DNA from: Streptomyces sp. Edi2
GTDB lineage: Bacteria; Actinomycetota; Actinomycetes; Streptomycetales; Streptomycetaceae
NCBI RefSeq assembly: GCF_040253635.1
Contig: NZ_JBEJGX010000003.1
Location: forward strand, 7,279,501 to 7,343,500
Reading direction: 5' to 3'
Length of the DNA stretch: 64,000 nt
Positions within the stretch are counted from its first letter, which is position 1. Each line of letters starts with the position of its first letter. The position numbers and the translations under genes were made by a program. The notes under the pieces were generated by a model. That model had not been told where the DNA came from, searched no databases, and saw only the letters and a program-made list of their open reading frames with translations. This document shows, one piece after another, positions 16,245 to 24,980 of this stretch.

Positions 16245-18560
16245 GTGGGAGCAGTCAGGGGAGAACGGCAGAAAAGAAGGGGCTGGGTGCGCCGCCGTGC
16301 GGTCGTTGTGCTGGGCGGTGCCGCGGTGCTCGTGTCCCTGCTGGCACCCGCCGGCCCTGATCCGGTGCCGGCGGCAGCGTCCAAGCCGGCTTTCGCTTCG
16401 GTCAACTACGCCGTCGCGGTGGACGAGTCCGCCAGCCTCGCGCCCGAGGACATGAAGGCGGAGAAGGCCGCCGCCGCCCGGATCGCGCTGGGCGATGTCT
16501 CCTCGTCCTCCCACGTCACGGTCTTCGGATTCGCCGCCGCCGAATCCGGTGACCAGCGCGCCGTGGACCCGGTGTGCCCGCGGACCACGCTGGACGCGGC
16601 GGGGCGTGAGTCGATCGGTGGGTGCGTCGGCAAGCTGCGCAGCCGGAAGAAGAGCGAGGGCACCGGCACCGACTTCCCGAGTGCGATACGTCAGGGAGTG
16701 CACGAACTCAGCACCGGCACCGACCCGTCGGTGCCCCGGGTGCTGTTCCTTCTCACCGACGGGGAGATGGACGTCACCGGCAGCCCTCAGTACGGCGATG
16801 CCGCGCACCGCGAGGCCGAGGGCAGGCAGCAGCTGAACCGGGAACTCGAGAACGCCGCCGCACAAGGGGTCCAGATCTGGCCGCTGGGCTTCGGACCCGC
16901 TCCGGACAAGGCGCAGCTCGACCGGATGGCCGCGGGCGGATACCAGAAGGGCTGCGTCGAACTGCCCTCCGCCCGCCCGACGGCCGGCAAGGTCTCCGGG
17001 GCGAAGGACGTCGGCCCGATGCTGGAGAAGGTCTTCGCCGCCGCCCACTGCCTGCGCTACCAGCCGGGAACCAGCAAACGGCCGCCCGCCACCCTGGAGA
17101 TCGGCATCTCGCCGCTGGCGACCGTGGGCAGCATCGTGGTCGACAAGAGCGACCCCGCGGTGACGGTCACCTACCTCGACCCCAGTGGTCACAAGGTCCC
17201 CACCTCGGGGACGTACCGGAAATCGCGCTTCGAGCTGGCGGGTGCCGGTGACACGGTCGAGGCGCTGAAGATCGTCGACCCGGTGCCCGGCGTCTGGAAG
17301 GTGAAGGCCGAAGCCCCCGAAGGACACCGCTCCCTTCCCGTCGGCGTCAGCGTGCTGTGGCAGGGCGAGCTGCGCGGCTCCCTCACCATGGACCCGCCGT
17401 CACCACAGGCCGGACAGCAGGCCACGGTGACCATGCGCCTGCAGACCCGCGAGGGTTACGAGATCAAGGACCCGCGTGACTACGCGGGGCTGCGGGTCCG
17501 CAGTGAGCTGACCGGGGACGGCTTCGTCCCGCAGACGCTGCGACTCGCCGACGACGGGAAGGGGCCCGACCCCAAGGCGAGCGATGGCTCCTTCACCGGT
17601 TCCGTGCGGATCCCGAAGAGCGCCGCCGGGGCACTGAAGGTGAGCGGCACGCTGACGGCCTCGGGGCTGAGCGCCGACACCCGCAGCGAGAGCGGCCAGA
17701 TCGCGCCCGGGGTGCTGCCCGTCACCACGGCGCTCACCCTGCACCCCGCGGACACCCACCCCGGCGGCGCGGTCACCGGGAACCTGGCCGTGCACAACAC
17801 CAGCGGCAGCCGGCACACCCTGCGGCTGTCCGTCGCCGACATCCAACCCGGGCTGCTCTCGATCAGCCCGGCCGAGATCGAGGTGAAGCCCGGCGAGTCA
17901 GGGACCCGGAAGGTGACGGTCGACGTAGCGCCCGAAAGCGTCTTCGGCGACCGCCTCGAGGACGACGGACTGCGGCTCGGCGGCACCGTCACGGTCGTCG
18001 ACACCACGGACCACGACCGGACGCTGGTGCGGTCCCCGCTCTCCGTGCCGGTGACGCCGGAGCCCGGCATCTGGGCGAAGTACTGGTGGGCGTTCCTGTC
18101 CGCCGCCGCGCTGGTCACGCTGGCCGCCGTGGCGGCCCTCGCCTGGCTGCGGCAACGCCGCAGCCGCAGGGACCCGTTCGGCCTGGTGCTGCAACTGGTC
18201 TCCGAGGAGGGCGACATCGTCGCCGAACACCCCGCCGGACACGGGCACAAGCAGTGGTACGAATTCGCCGTCGTCGAGCCGCACCGCAGCCCGCGCATCG
18301 AGCGGCGCAGCCACGGCCCGTACGCCGTCCAGCGCAGCCCCGAGGGCGGCGCGGTCCTGCGCAAGCGCGGCGGTGGACGGACCCGGCTGCCCGCGCGGGG
18401 GCAGGTCCCGCTGACCGACGAGCTGAGCCTCTCCCTCGGCGAGGAGACCCGCAGCGCAAAGGTCCGGCGACCGCGGTCGTCCCGGCCGCGGACCACCACG
18501 GCCACCACCCCCGCGGCCACCGAGGGCGGGAGCGCGAGCACCTACGAGTCGTACCGGTGA
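16245..18560 (+). CDS. membrane-anchored von Willebrand factor A protein
   Basis: The protein is 771 residues from the GTG behind AAGGGGA. The N-terminal helix (RRRAVVVLGGAAVLVSLLAP) is a signal or anchor. The vWA domain (about residues 53-290) has the full MIDAS set: D60-E-S62-A-S64, T142 in GTGTDFPS and D172 in LLTDGEMD. Beta-sandwich modules follow (about 290-605). A transmembrane helix (about 610-635) ends in RQRRSRR, and a cytosolic tail of about 130 residues contains PYAVQRSPEGG-type repeats. The MIDAS domain is therefore predicted outside and the tail inside. vWA proteins act as metal-dependent binding platforms and are recurring members of GTPase/tubulin conflict systems. Confidence 0.85.
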   Translation: MGAVRGERQKRRGWVRRRAVVVLGGAAVLVSLLAPAGPDPVPAAASKPAFASVNYAVAVDESASLAPEDMKAEKAAAARIALGDVSSSSHVTVFGFAAAESGDQRAVDPVCPRTTLDAAGRESIGGCVGKLRSRKKSEGTGTDFPSAIRQGVHELSTGTDPSVPRVLFLLTDGEMDVTGSPQYGDAAHREAEGRQQLNRELENAAAQGVQIWPLGFGPAPDKAQLDRMAAGGYQKGCVELPSARPTAGKVSGAKDVGPMLEKVFAAAHCLRYQPGTSKRPPATLEIGISPLATVGSIVVDKSDPAVTVTYLDPSGHKVPTSGTYRKSRFELAGAGDTVEALKIVDPVPGVWKVKAEAPEGHRSLPVGVSVLWQGELRGSLTMDPPSPQAGQQATVTMRLQTREGYEIKDPRDYAGLRVRSELTGDGFVPQTLRLADDGKGPDPKASDGSFTGSVRIPKSAAGALKVSGTLTASGLSADTRSESGQIAPGVLPVTTALTLHPADTHPGGAVTGNLAVHNTSGSRHTLRLSVADIQPGLLSISPAEIEVKPGESGTRKVTVDVAPESVFGDRLEDDGLRLGGTVTVVDTTDHDRTLVRSPLSVPVTPEPGIWAKYWWAFLSAAALVTLAAVAALAWLRQRRSRRDPFGLVLQLVSEEGDIVAEHPAGHGHKQWYEFAVVEPHRSPRIERRSHGPYAVQRSPEGGAVLRKRGGGRTRLPARGQVPLTDELSLSLGEETRSAKVRRPRSSRPRTTTATTPAATEGGSASTYESYR

Positions 18561-18690
18561 CGCGCGGAGCGGGCCGGTGCCGCACCGGCCCGCGGGCGCA
18601 CACCGCCTCGCGGCCACCGTGCCGCGAGCAATCCACAGACGTATCGAGGACGAACCGGCCGCCGATACGGCCGCATGCGGGAGGGAACCC

Positions 18691-21600
18691 ATGAAGATCT
18701 TCCAGCCGATGCTCTTCGTCGGCCTGGGCGGCACCGGTGGCCTGGTCGGTGCCGAACTCGAACGCAAACTGCGTGCCGAGCTGTGCGGTCCGGACGGCGT
18801 CGCACTCAGCCACCTGAGCGGCCACGCCCCCTACCAGCTGCCCGACTGCCTGCAGTTCGTGTACGCGGACTACAGCGAGTCCGACCTGCAGCGTCTGCCC
18901 CAGTTCAATGTGGACCCGTCGCTGCGCGCCGCGTACGCCCGTACCTCCCGGGCCACCCACAACCTGCTGCCGAACTTCGACAGTTCACCGGAAGTGACCA
19001 AGATGCTCCGGGCGAGCCTGCGGGACGAGGTCTCCGGCTGGCTGCCGCCGCGCATCGACGAGCCGAAGGTCACCCCGCTCCACAACGGTGCGGGGCAACT
19101 GCCCACCGTCGGGCGCGCCGCCCTGTTCGCCACGCTCCGGCACAGCCTCGCGCCGGTTCTCGAACCCCTCCTCCAGGCGATCGACGCGATCGCCAAGTCG
19201 GCCGGGGAGCTGAGCGAACTCGGCGGCGGCAAGGTCAACGGCTGCGATGTGTTCGTCGCCTTCTCGGTTGCGGGCGGCACCGGCGCCGGGATCTTCCTGG
19301 ACTATCTGCACCTGATCAACCACGCTTTCCACCTGCGCCGCTTCGACGGGGTGAAGATCTACCCGCTGGTCGTGATGCCTTCCTCGTTCTCCTCCGCCGC
19401 CGGCGGCGGACGGGAGGCGGAGCTCAACTCGGCCCGTGCGCTGGTGGACCTGTTCCGGCTGGTGGACGGCCAGAACGCGCCGACGGAAGGGGCGGAGATC
19501 GGCGATCTGGACCACGACTCCGGTCTGGGCATCCGCTACCCGGGCACGACACCGATCCGGCTGCGGACCGGCATTCTGCCCACCGCCTTCCTGTTCAGCC
19601 CGACCGCGGGTATCCGCCAGGACGACCTGCGCCGCTCCATCGTCTCCCTGGTGATGTCCCTGATCGGCACCGAGCTGGGCGACGGCCGCTCCCGGGGCCG
19701 GACGACGGCGGCTGACGACGACTTCCAGACCTTCGCCGCGAGCTTCATCAACCGGGGAGTGCACCGCAGCGCGATGTCCCCCACCGGCATCGGCCGGCAG
19801 GGGGTCTCCACCAGCCTGGTGGCGTCCATGACCGCCCCGATGGACCAACTGGCCGACCTGGTGGCCGGCCGGCTGCTGCGGGAGGCGGTCACCGATCTCG
19901 TGGAGCGGCCGCGTACCGCGCTGCGGGAGACCGCGGTGCCGATGATCCGGCAGCTGTTCGCCGACTCCCACCTCGAAGAACTCTGGGAACGCCCGCAGTT
20001 GCCCGTAGCGGAGCCCGACCCGCTGCCGCGCGGCAGCCGGGCCATCGAGCTGGCGCTCGGCGAACGCATCGCGGACATGCAGCGGCTGCTGTCCGACCTC
20101 CGGTCCCTCGCCGACCGGCAGACCGCCTCGATGGCCGACCGGTTCGCCCCGCGCCCCGCCATCGACAAGCTCCTCCAGACCGTGGACCCCTTCCTCGCCG
20201 AACGCGTCGTGCGGGGCGTCCCGGACAGCGACGAGCCGATCGCCCGGGCCGGGTTCCTGGGCATGCTCAACAGCCGCTCCGTTGCCCCCCAGCGCCCGCC
20301 CGGGGTGACCGAGCAGCCGCCCAAGACCCCCCGGGTCAAAGGCCGGATGGCCGGTATGTCGCCGGCCCGCTGGGGTGACGACGACGTGCAGGCGGCCCTC
20401 CAGGAGCAGGACACCTGGTACCAGTGGCGCAGCCGGATCCTGTGGCACGAGGCCTGGCGGGAGCAGCAGCAGCGCTGGCAGCCCCAGGCGGACGCGGCCG
20501 GCACCGACCTCGGGCGGCTGGTCAACTCCTTCCGCAAACACTCCGACCAGGAGCGCAAGGTATCCGCACAGAAGGGCCTGGAACTCTACGAGGACCGCAC
20601 CGGGATCTCCTATCTGCTGCCGCCGCAGCGCACCCTCAACCACTTCTACGAGGACCTGGTCACCCGGCTGATCCGCCGGGAGGGGCTGCGCGACCACGAC
20701 GACGAGGCCACGCTCCTGCTCAAGATGATCGACGGGGACACCTGGCGCACGGTCCACTCGCTCAGCCGCCGCAGCCCCGACAGCGCGGTGGCACTCGTCA
20801 AGGCACAGCTGGAAGGCCGCATCACGCGCCTGTTCGCCGAGGGCGGCGAACATCTGGAGGAGCGCCCGCTGCTGCCGTCCATGAGCACCCTGCTGGCCGC
20901 CGCCGCAGGCGACGCGGACGCCACCGACCACGTCAGCAAGGAAGCGCTCGACCTGTTCGGCCGCAAACTGACCGGGCTGCTGCCGGTGGGCTTCACCCCG
21001 GAGGGCACCGGGCCGCTGCGGGTCCTGGTCACGCACCCGCGCGTGCAGGCCGTGGAGGAGGTGCAGGAGTACCTGGGCAAGGCGCTGCGGCTGCCCTCCG
21101 ACGCCAAGAACTCCGTGGAGTACCGGGGGGTGGAGAGCGATTCGATCACCGTGGTCCTCTTCCGCAGCGAGATGAGCCTGACCCAGGTGCCCGAGGCCCG
21201 CAAGGTGCTGCGCCAGTGGGCCAGGGCGAAGGACTCCGAGCAGGCCCAGGACGTGCTGCGGTGGCGCCAGCGGCTCGGGTTCCGGGACAGCTGGATGGTC
21301 AGCAGCGAGGAGGACCGCCGCGCCATCCTGCACCGGCTGCTGTGCTGCATGTGGAACGGCCAGGTGGACGTGGTGGACGGCGACTCGGTGTCGCCGGACC
21401 GCGTGCGGCTGAGGCTGTTCCCCGAGACGGGCGACAACGTGCCCGGCGTCCGGCTGCGGCTCGGTGACTTCCCCGGCGGCGTGTCCAGCTGGGCGGAGCT
21501 GCTGCGCGCGTACGAACGCTGGACCGTCCTCGACGACGAACGCATCGTCGAGGACTACTGCCGCGAACTGATGGGGGCCCAGCCGCTGGGACTCGCCAGG

Positions 21601-22425
21601 AGCGGCAGCACACCGCATCCGCTCTTCGTCGAACTGGTCGAGAAGATCGCCCCGCGCCAGCTGGAACTGCTGGCGGACCGCCGGGAGCGCGGCGGCGAGC
21701 GGGTCGAGGGCTGGGTGCGGCCGCTGTGGGAGTTCTGGGCGGAGACGCTGCCGGCCGCCCTGGACACCGAGTTCGGGGACCAGCGTGCCGTCCAGCCGAC
21801 CCTGCGCACGCTGCTGGAGCACGTACGCGGCGGAACGCCGAAGCCGCGCGTCCGCAAGGACCTTCCGGAACCCCGGCGTGCCGTGTCCGATGACGACGAC
21901 TGGGGCACCGCACCGCGCGCCTCCGCCGACGCGTACCAGGACGGCCGCAACGCGAGTTCGCGGCGCGCGGCGGTGGACGACCATGACGGCGGGTACGGCG
22001 GCGAGGGGTACCGCGACGAGCGGTACGGCGACCGCCACGGTGATGACCGCCACGGTGACGAGCGGTACGGCGGCGAGCGGTATGGCGGCGACCGGCGCAG
22101 TGACGAGCGGTATGGCGGCGACCGCCACGGCGACGGCGAGACGCACGACGACGGCACCCGGCGCTCCTTCGGTGACCGGGACCGGGACCGGGACCGCGTC
22201 AACGGGCACGCCGGCAGCGCCGACCGGCCATGGGCACCCTGGGACGAACCCGACGACTCCCGGCCGAACGCCAGCACCGACGACCGGGGCAGTGACGACC
22301 GCGGCACCAACGACCGCCGCACCGATGACCGCGGCACCGATGACCGCCGCACCGATGACCGCGGCACCGACGACCGCGGCAGTGACCGCTCACGCCGCAA
22401 CCCCTGGGACGGTGATGCGGAGTGA
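18691..22425 (+). CDS. tubulin/FtsZ-like protein
   Basis: The protein is 1244 residues from the ATG behind GGGAGGGAAC. The N-terminus FVGLGGTGGLVGAELERKL is the nucleotide-binding first loop of bacterial tubulin-like proteins. VAFSVAGGTGAGIFLDY (about residues 190-206) is the tubulin signature loop (GGTGAG), and a helix-rich body follows. The family is the large Tubulin_2-type protein, far longer than FtsZ. The C-terminal 150 residues are low complexity with DERYGGDRHGD and DRGTDDRRTDD repeats, highly charged and probably disordered. It overlaps the next gene by four bases (GTGA). It may polymerise with GTP; no experimental role follows from sequence alone. Confidence 0.85.
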   Translation: MKIFQPMLFVGLGGTGGLVGAELERKLRAELCGPDGVALSHLSGHAPYQLPDCLQFVYADYSESDLQRLPQFNVDPSLRAAYARTSRATHNLLPNFDSSPEVTKMLRASLRDEVSGWLPPRIDEPKVTPLHNGAGQLPTVGRAALFATLRHSLAPVLEPLLQAIDAIAKSAGELSELGGGKVNGCDVFVAFSVAGGTGAGIFLDYLHLINHAFHLRRFDGVKIYPLVVMPSSFSSAAGGGREAELNSARALVDLFRLVDGQNAPTEGAEIGDLDHDSGLGIRYPGTTPIRLRTGILPTAFLFSPTAGIRQDDLRRSIVSLVMSLIGTELGDGRSRGRTTAADDDFQTFAASFINRGVHRSAMSPTGIGRQGVSTSLVASMTAPMDQLADLVAGRLLREAVTDLVERPRTALRETAVPMIRQLFADSHLEELWERPQLPVAEPDPLPRGSRAIELALGERIADMQRLLSDLRSLADRQTASMADRFAPRPAIDKLLQTVDPFLAERVVRGVPDSDEPIARAGFLGMLNSRSVAPQRPPGVTEQPPKTPRVKGRMAGMSPARWGDDDVQAALQEQDTWYQWRSRILWHEAWREQQQRWQPQADAAGTDLGRLVNSFRKHSDQERKVSAQKGLELYEDRTGISYLLPPQRTLNHFYEDLVTRLIRREGLRDHDDEATLLLKMIDGDTWRTVHSLSRRSPDSAVALVKAQLEGRITRLFAEGGEHLEERPLLPSMSTLLAAAAGDADATDHVSKEALDLFGRKLTGLLPVGFTPEGTGPLRVLVTHPRVQAVEEVQEYLGKALRLPSDAKNSVEYRGVESDSITVVLFRSEMSLTQVPEARKVLRQWARAKDSEQAQDVLRWRQRLGFRDSWMVSSEEDRRAILHRLLCCMWNGQVDVVDGDSVSPDRVRLRLFPETGDNVPGVRLRLGDFPGGVSSWAELLRAYERWTVLDDERIVEDYCRELMGAQPLGLARSGSTPHPLFVELVEKIAPRQLELLADRRERGGERVEGWVRPLWEFWAETLPAALDTEFGDQRAVQPTLRTLLEHVRGGTPKPRVRKDLPEPRRAVSDDDDWGTAPRASADAYQDGRNASSRRAAVDDHDGGYGGEGYRDERYGDRHGDDRHGDERYGGERYGGDRRSDERYGGDRHGDGETHDDGTRRSFGDRDRDRDRVNGHAGSADRPWAPWDEPDDSRPNASTDDRGSDDRGTNDRRTDDRGTDDRRTDDRGTDDRGSDRSRRNPWDGDAE
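22018..22140 (+). repeat. in-frame repeats, tubulin-like tail (first block)
   Basis: Imperfect repeats of gacgagcggtacggcggc and gaccgccacggt code for RYGGDRHGD-type units in the C-terminal tail of the tubulin-like protein. Confidence 0.8.
22275..22386 (+). repeat. in-frame repeats, tubulin-like tail (second block)
   Basis: Tandem units of the form accgatgaccgcggc encode DRGTDDRRTDD. The block is nearly all Asp, Arg, Thr and Gly and lies just before the stop codon. Confidence 0.8.
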
Positions 22426-24980
22426 CCACCCCCGAGGACATCGGCGCCGTCATCCACCTGGACCTGCGCACCGGGGCGGCGGAACTCGGCACCGCCCCGG
22501 CCCTGCGGGCCACGGTCGCCCGGCAGCTGGGCCGGGCCGGGCTCCCGGAACCCGACCACCCGCTGTTCCTGGTGGTCGACACCCCGGCCGGACTCACCGA
22601 CCACCAGCAGCAGTACGAACTGCTCACCGCCTACCGGGCCGTGGGCGAGGTCAGGATCCTGGTCCTGCTGGTGGGCAGCGCACCCGGTGCGTATGACGGT
22701 GAGGACGAGATCCTCCAGCCGGACCGCCGGCTGGTGCGTCCTGCGATGCTGCGGGCTGCGGGCACCGCCCTGCTGTGGGCGGGCGATCTGCGCTCCGCCC
22801 GCACGGCGCTGGAACAGCCTGCGCCCGATGACCCGGAAGCGCTGGCGGTCCTGGTGGACCTGCTGTCGGTCCCGGACGTCTTCCTGCGGGTGCTCGACGA
22901 CTTCGGATCGCTGCCCGACACCGTCGCCGCGCCCGGGGTGCGGCTGCTGGAGCAGGACCTGCCGCCCGAGGTGCGCGACCGGGCCTGGCGCGACGCGCTC
23001 GCCCGGTTCGCCGGCGAGGACACCGAGCTCGCACCGGATCTGCCGGTGACCGCCTGGAGCGCCGCCGATCTGCCGGAGCCGCTGCGCGGCCTGGTGACGG
23101 GCCGGACCGGCCGCGACCTGCGGCACCGCGAGGCGGGCGGAATGGCGGACGCCGCGTACCACGCCTGCGCGGCGGCCCTGGACGACGCCGAGGAGGCGCT
23201 GGCCGGGCTGCGTTCCGTCCCCGGGCTGCTGAGGGCCGCCCGCAGGGAGGCGTTCGAGGCGGACCTCGACCAGGCGCGTCAGGCGCTCGGCGACTACCGG
23301 GACCTCGTCGGCACGGCTCTGCACAGCGGCGGCTCCGGCACGGTGCCGTCCGCCGCCGAATCGACGGCGCGGCTCGCGGCCCTCGGTCTGCGGGTGCCCT
23401 CGGCCGAGGGCGTGGGCGAGCGGATCGGCGAGGGCCTGCGGGAGTTCGCCGGGAGGCTGTTGGGGCAGGGGCTCGCCCTGCGCGCGGTGGCCCAACGCTT
23501 CACCGGCTTGGCCGGCCGGGTGGAGCCGGTGCCGGGTTCGGCGCTGCTGCCGAAGCTCGCCGAGCACTCCGCCGAGGCGGTGGCCCGGCGGTCCGGGGCG
23601 GCGAGCGGCCCGGTGCCGGGATCCGTGGCCGGGCCGTCGGCGGCGGCCGCGGCGGGGCTGCTCGGCGCGCTGTGGCAGGGTCCGTATGTGGCGCTGGCGA
23701 TCGCCGTCCCGCTGGTGTTCCTCGGCCTGGCGGTGTTCGGCGCCTCCCGGCTGCGGGGCACCGGGCACCCGGCACGCTGGGCCACCGGCCCCCGGGCCGC
23801 GGCGCTCGGCGGTGCCGTGGCCGGAGTGGCCGTGGCGTACGCGACCGAGCCTCCGCTCTGGCTGAGCGCCCCCGCTCTGGTGGTGGCTCTCGGCATCGCG
23901 GTGGAGACGGCGCGCCGGCTCTGGCGCGCGTCGGCCGGCTGCTGGGCCACGGTCCACGGGACCACCGCGCTGCGCCAGGCCCTGAGCGGGCTCGACGCCC
24001 TGCTGGCCGAGGCGGTCCGTGAGCACTGGGCCGCGGACGAACGCCTGTACTGTGCCGACGCGGCCCGGTCCGTCGCCGGCATGCTGAGGGCGACGGCCGC
24101 CGCCGCGGACGCCGAGGCGGTGCCCGAGCCGGAGCGGTCCCCGGCCGCCGTCGCGTCCGCCACCGAGCCGCCGGCCGCGGACGACTGGCTCTCCAGCGCC
24201 TCGGCCCTGGAGACGGGCGCCTTCGCCGCGTCCGGCGACGAGGACAGCGACTGGGCGAGCGCGTACGCCTGGGAGGACGGGCCCTCCTGGGACGAGGCCT
24301 CCGCGGAGCGGAGCGCGGCCCGGCCCGCCGACCCGTGGGAGGACGGCACCGCCGGGGCTCCGCGCTGGCTGGACCGTGAGAGCGGCGAGGGCGGGCCGGA
24401 GCTGGTGGCCACGCTCGCTGGTGATCTGACGGACGCCGCCATGGTCGCGATGGCTCCCTACTGGGGGGCGGTCGAACGCGGCCAGGCCGGCGCCCTCGCC
24501 CTGCGGCGCACCGAGGACCGGGTCCGCGAACTGCTGTCGACGGCCCGTCGGCACCTCTACCACAACGGCGTTCTGGCCCCGCCCCCGTTCGCCGCCGCAC
24601 ACCGGACCCGCGCCACCTCGGCGAACCTGCTGGGGACCGACCCGCAGCGGGTGGCCGAGCTGGTCGGCGCAGAGCCCGAACGGCAGGCCGTGGTGCAGCT
24701 GTCCTCGCCCGAACAGGGCACGCTGCTCAGCCGCGACCCGGCGGCGGCGGTGTGGATCCGGTTCGCGCCGGAGGCCGTACGCGGCGAGGTCGAGAAGGCA
24801 TGGCGGACGACCGGCGCGGCCTGGCCCCAGGGGACGCTGTGGACATCGTCGGGACGGTACGCCGGCCTGATCCGGCTCACCCCGCTGCGGATGGGAGTGG
24901 TGGATACCGTCCGGCCCCGCGAGAGCCCCGCATCCGACGGTGCGGACGGGTACGACCGAAGGGACGGTGACCGCTGGTGA
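22422..24980 (+). CDS. membrane protein of unknown function between tubulin and GTPase genes
   Basis: The protein is 852 residues, translationally coupled on both sides by GTGA overlaps. The N-terminal 130 residues alternate strands and helices (HPLFLVVDTPAGL, VRILVLLVGSAPG), suggesting a Rossmann-like fold without a P-loop. A helical region follows (about 190-390), then about three hydrophobic segments (about 410-515: VALAIAVPLVFLGLAVFG, ALGGAVAGVAVAYA, LSAPALVVALGIAV). An acidic linker with repeated W-E-D clusters leads to a C-terminal domain of about 200 residues with VWIRFAPEAVRGEVEKAW. I do not recognise a family. Its fixed place in the operon suggests it links the tubulin-like protein to the membrane. 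Confidence 0.75.
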   Translation: MTTPEDIGAVIHLDLRTGAAELGTAPALRATVARQLGRAGLPEPDHPLFLVVDTPAGLTDHQQQYELLTAYRAVGEVRILVLLVGSAPGAYDGEDEILQPDRRLVRPAMLRAAGTALLWAGDLRSARTALEQPAPDDPEALAVLVDLLSVPDVFLRVLDDFGSLPDTVAAPGVRLLEQDLPPEVRDRAWRDALARFAGEDTELAPDLPVTAWSAADLPEPLRGLVTGRTGRDLRHREAGGMADAAYHACAAALDDAEEALAGLRSVPGLLRAARREAFEADLDQARQALGDYRDLVGTALHSGGSGTVPSAAESTARLAALGLRVPSAEGVGERIGEGLREFAGRLLGQGLALRAVAQRFTGLAGRVEPVPGSALLPKLAEHSAEAVARRSGAASGPVPGSVAGPSAAAAAGLLGALWQGPYVALAIAVPLVFLGLAVFGASRLRGTGHPARWATGPRAAALGGAVAGVAVAYATEPPLWLSAPALVVALGIAVETARRLWRASAGCWATVHGTTALRQALSGLDALLAEAVREHWAADERLYCADAARSVAGMLRATAAAADAEAVPEPERSPAAVASATEPPAADDWLSSASALETGAFAASGDEDSDWASAYAWEDGPSWDEASAERSAARPADPWEDGTAGAPRWLDRESGEGGPELVATLAGDLTDAAMVAMAPYWGAVERGQAGALALRRTEDRVRELLSTARRHLYHNGVLAPPPFAAAHRTRATSANLLGTDPQRVAELVGAEPERQAVVQLSSPEQGTLLSRDPAAAVWIRFAPEAVRGEVEKAWRTTGAAWPQGTLWTSSGRYAGLIRLTPLRMGVVDTVRPRESPASDGADGYDRRDGDRW

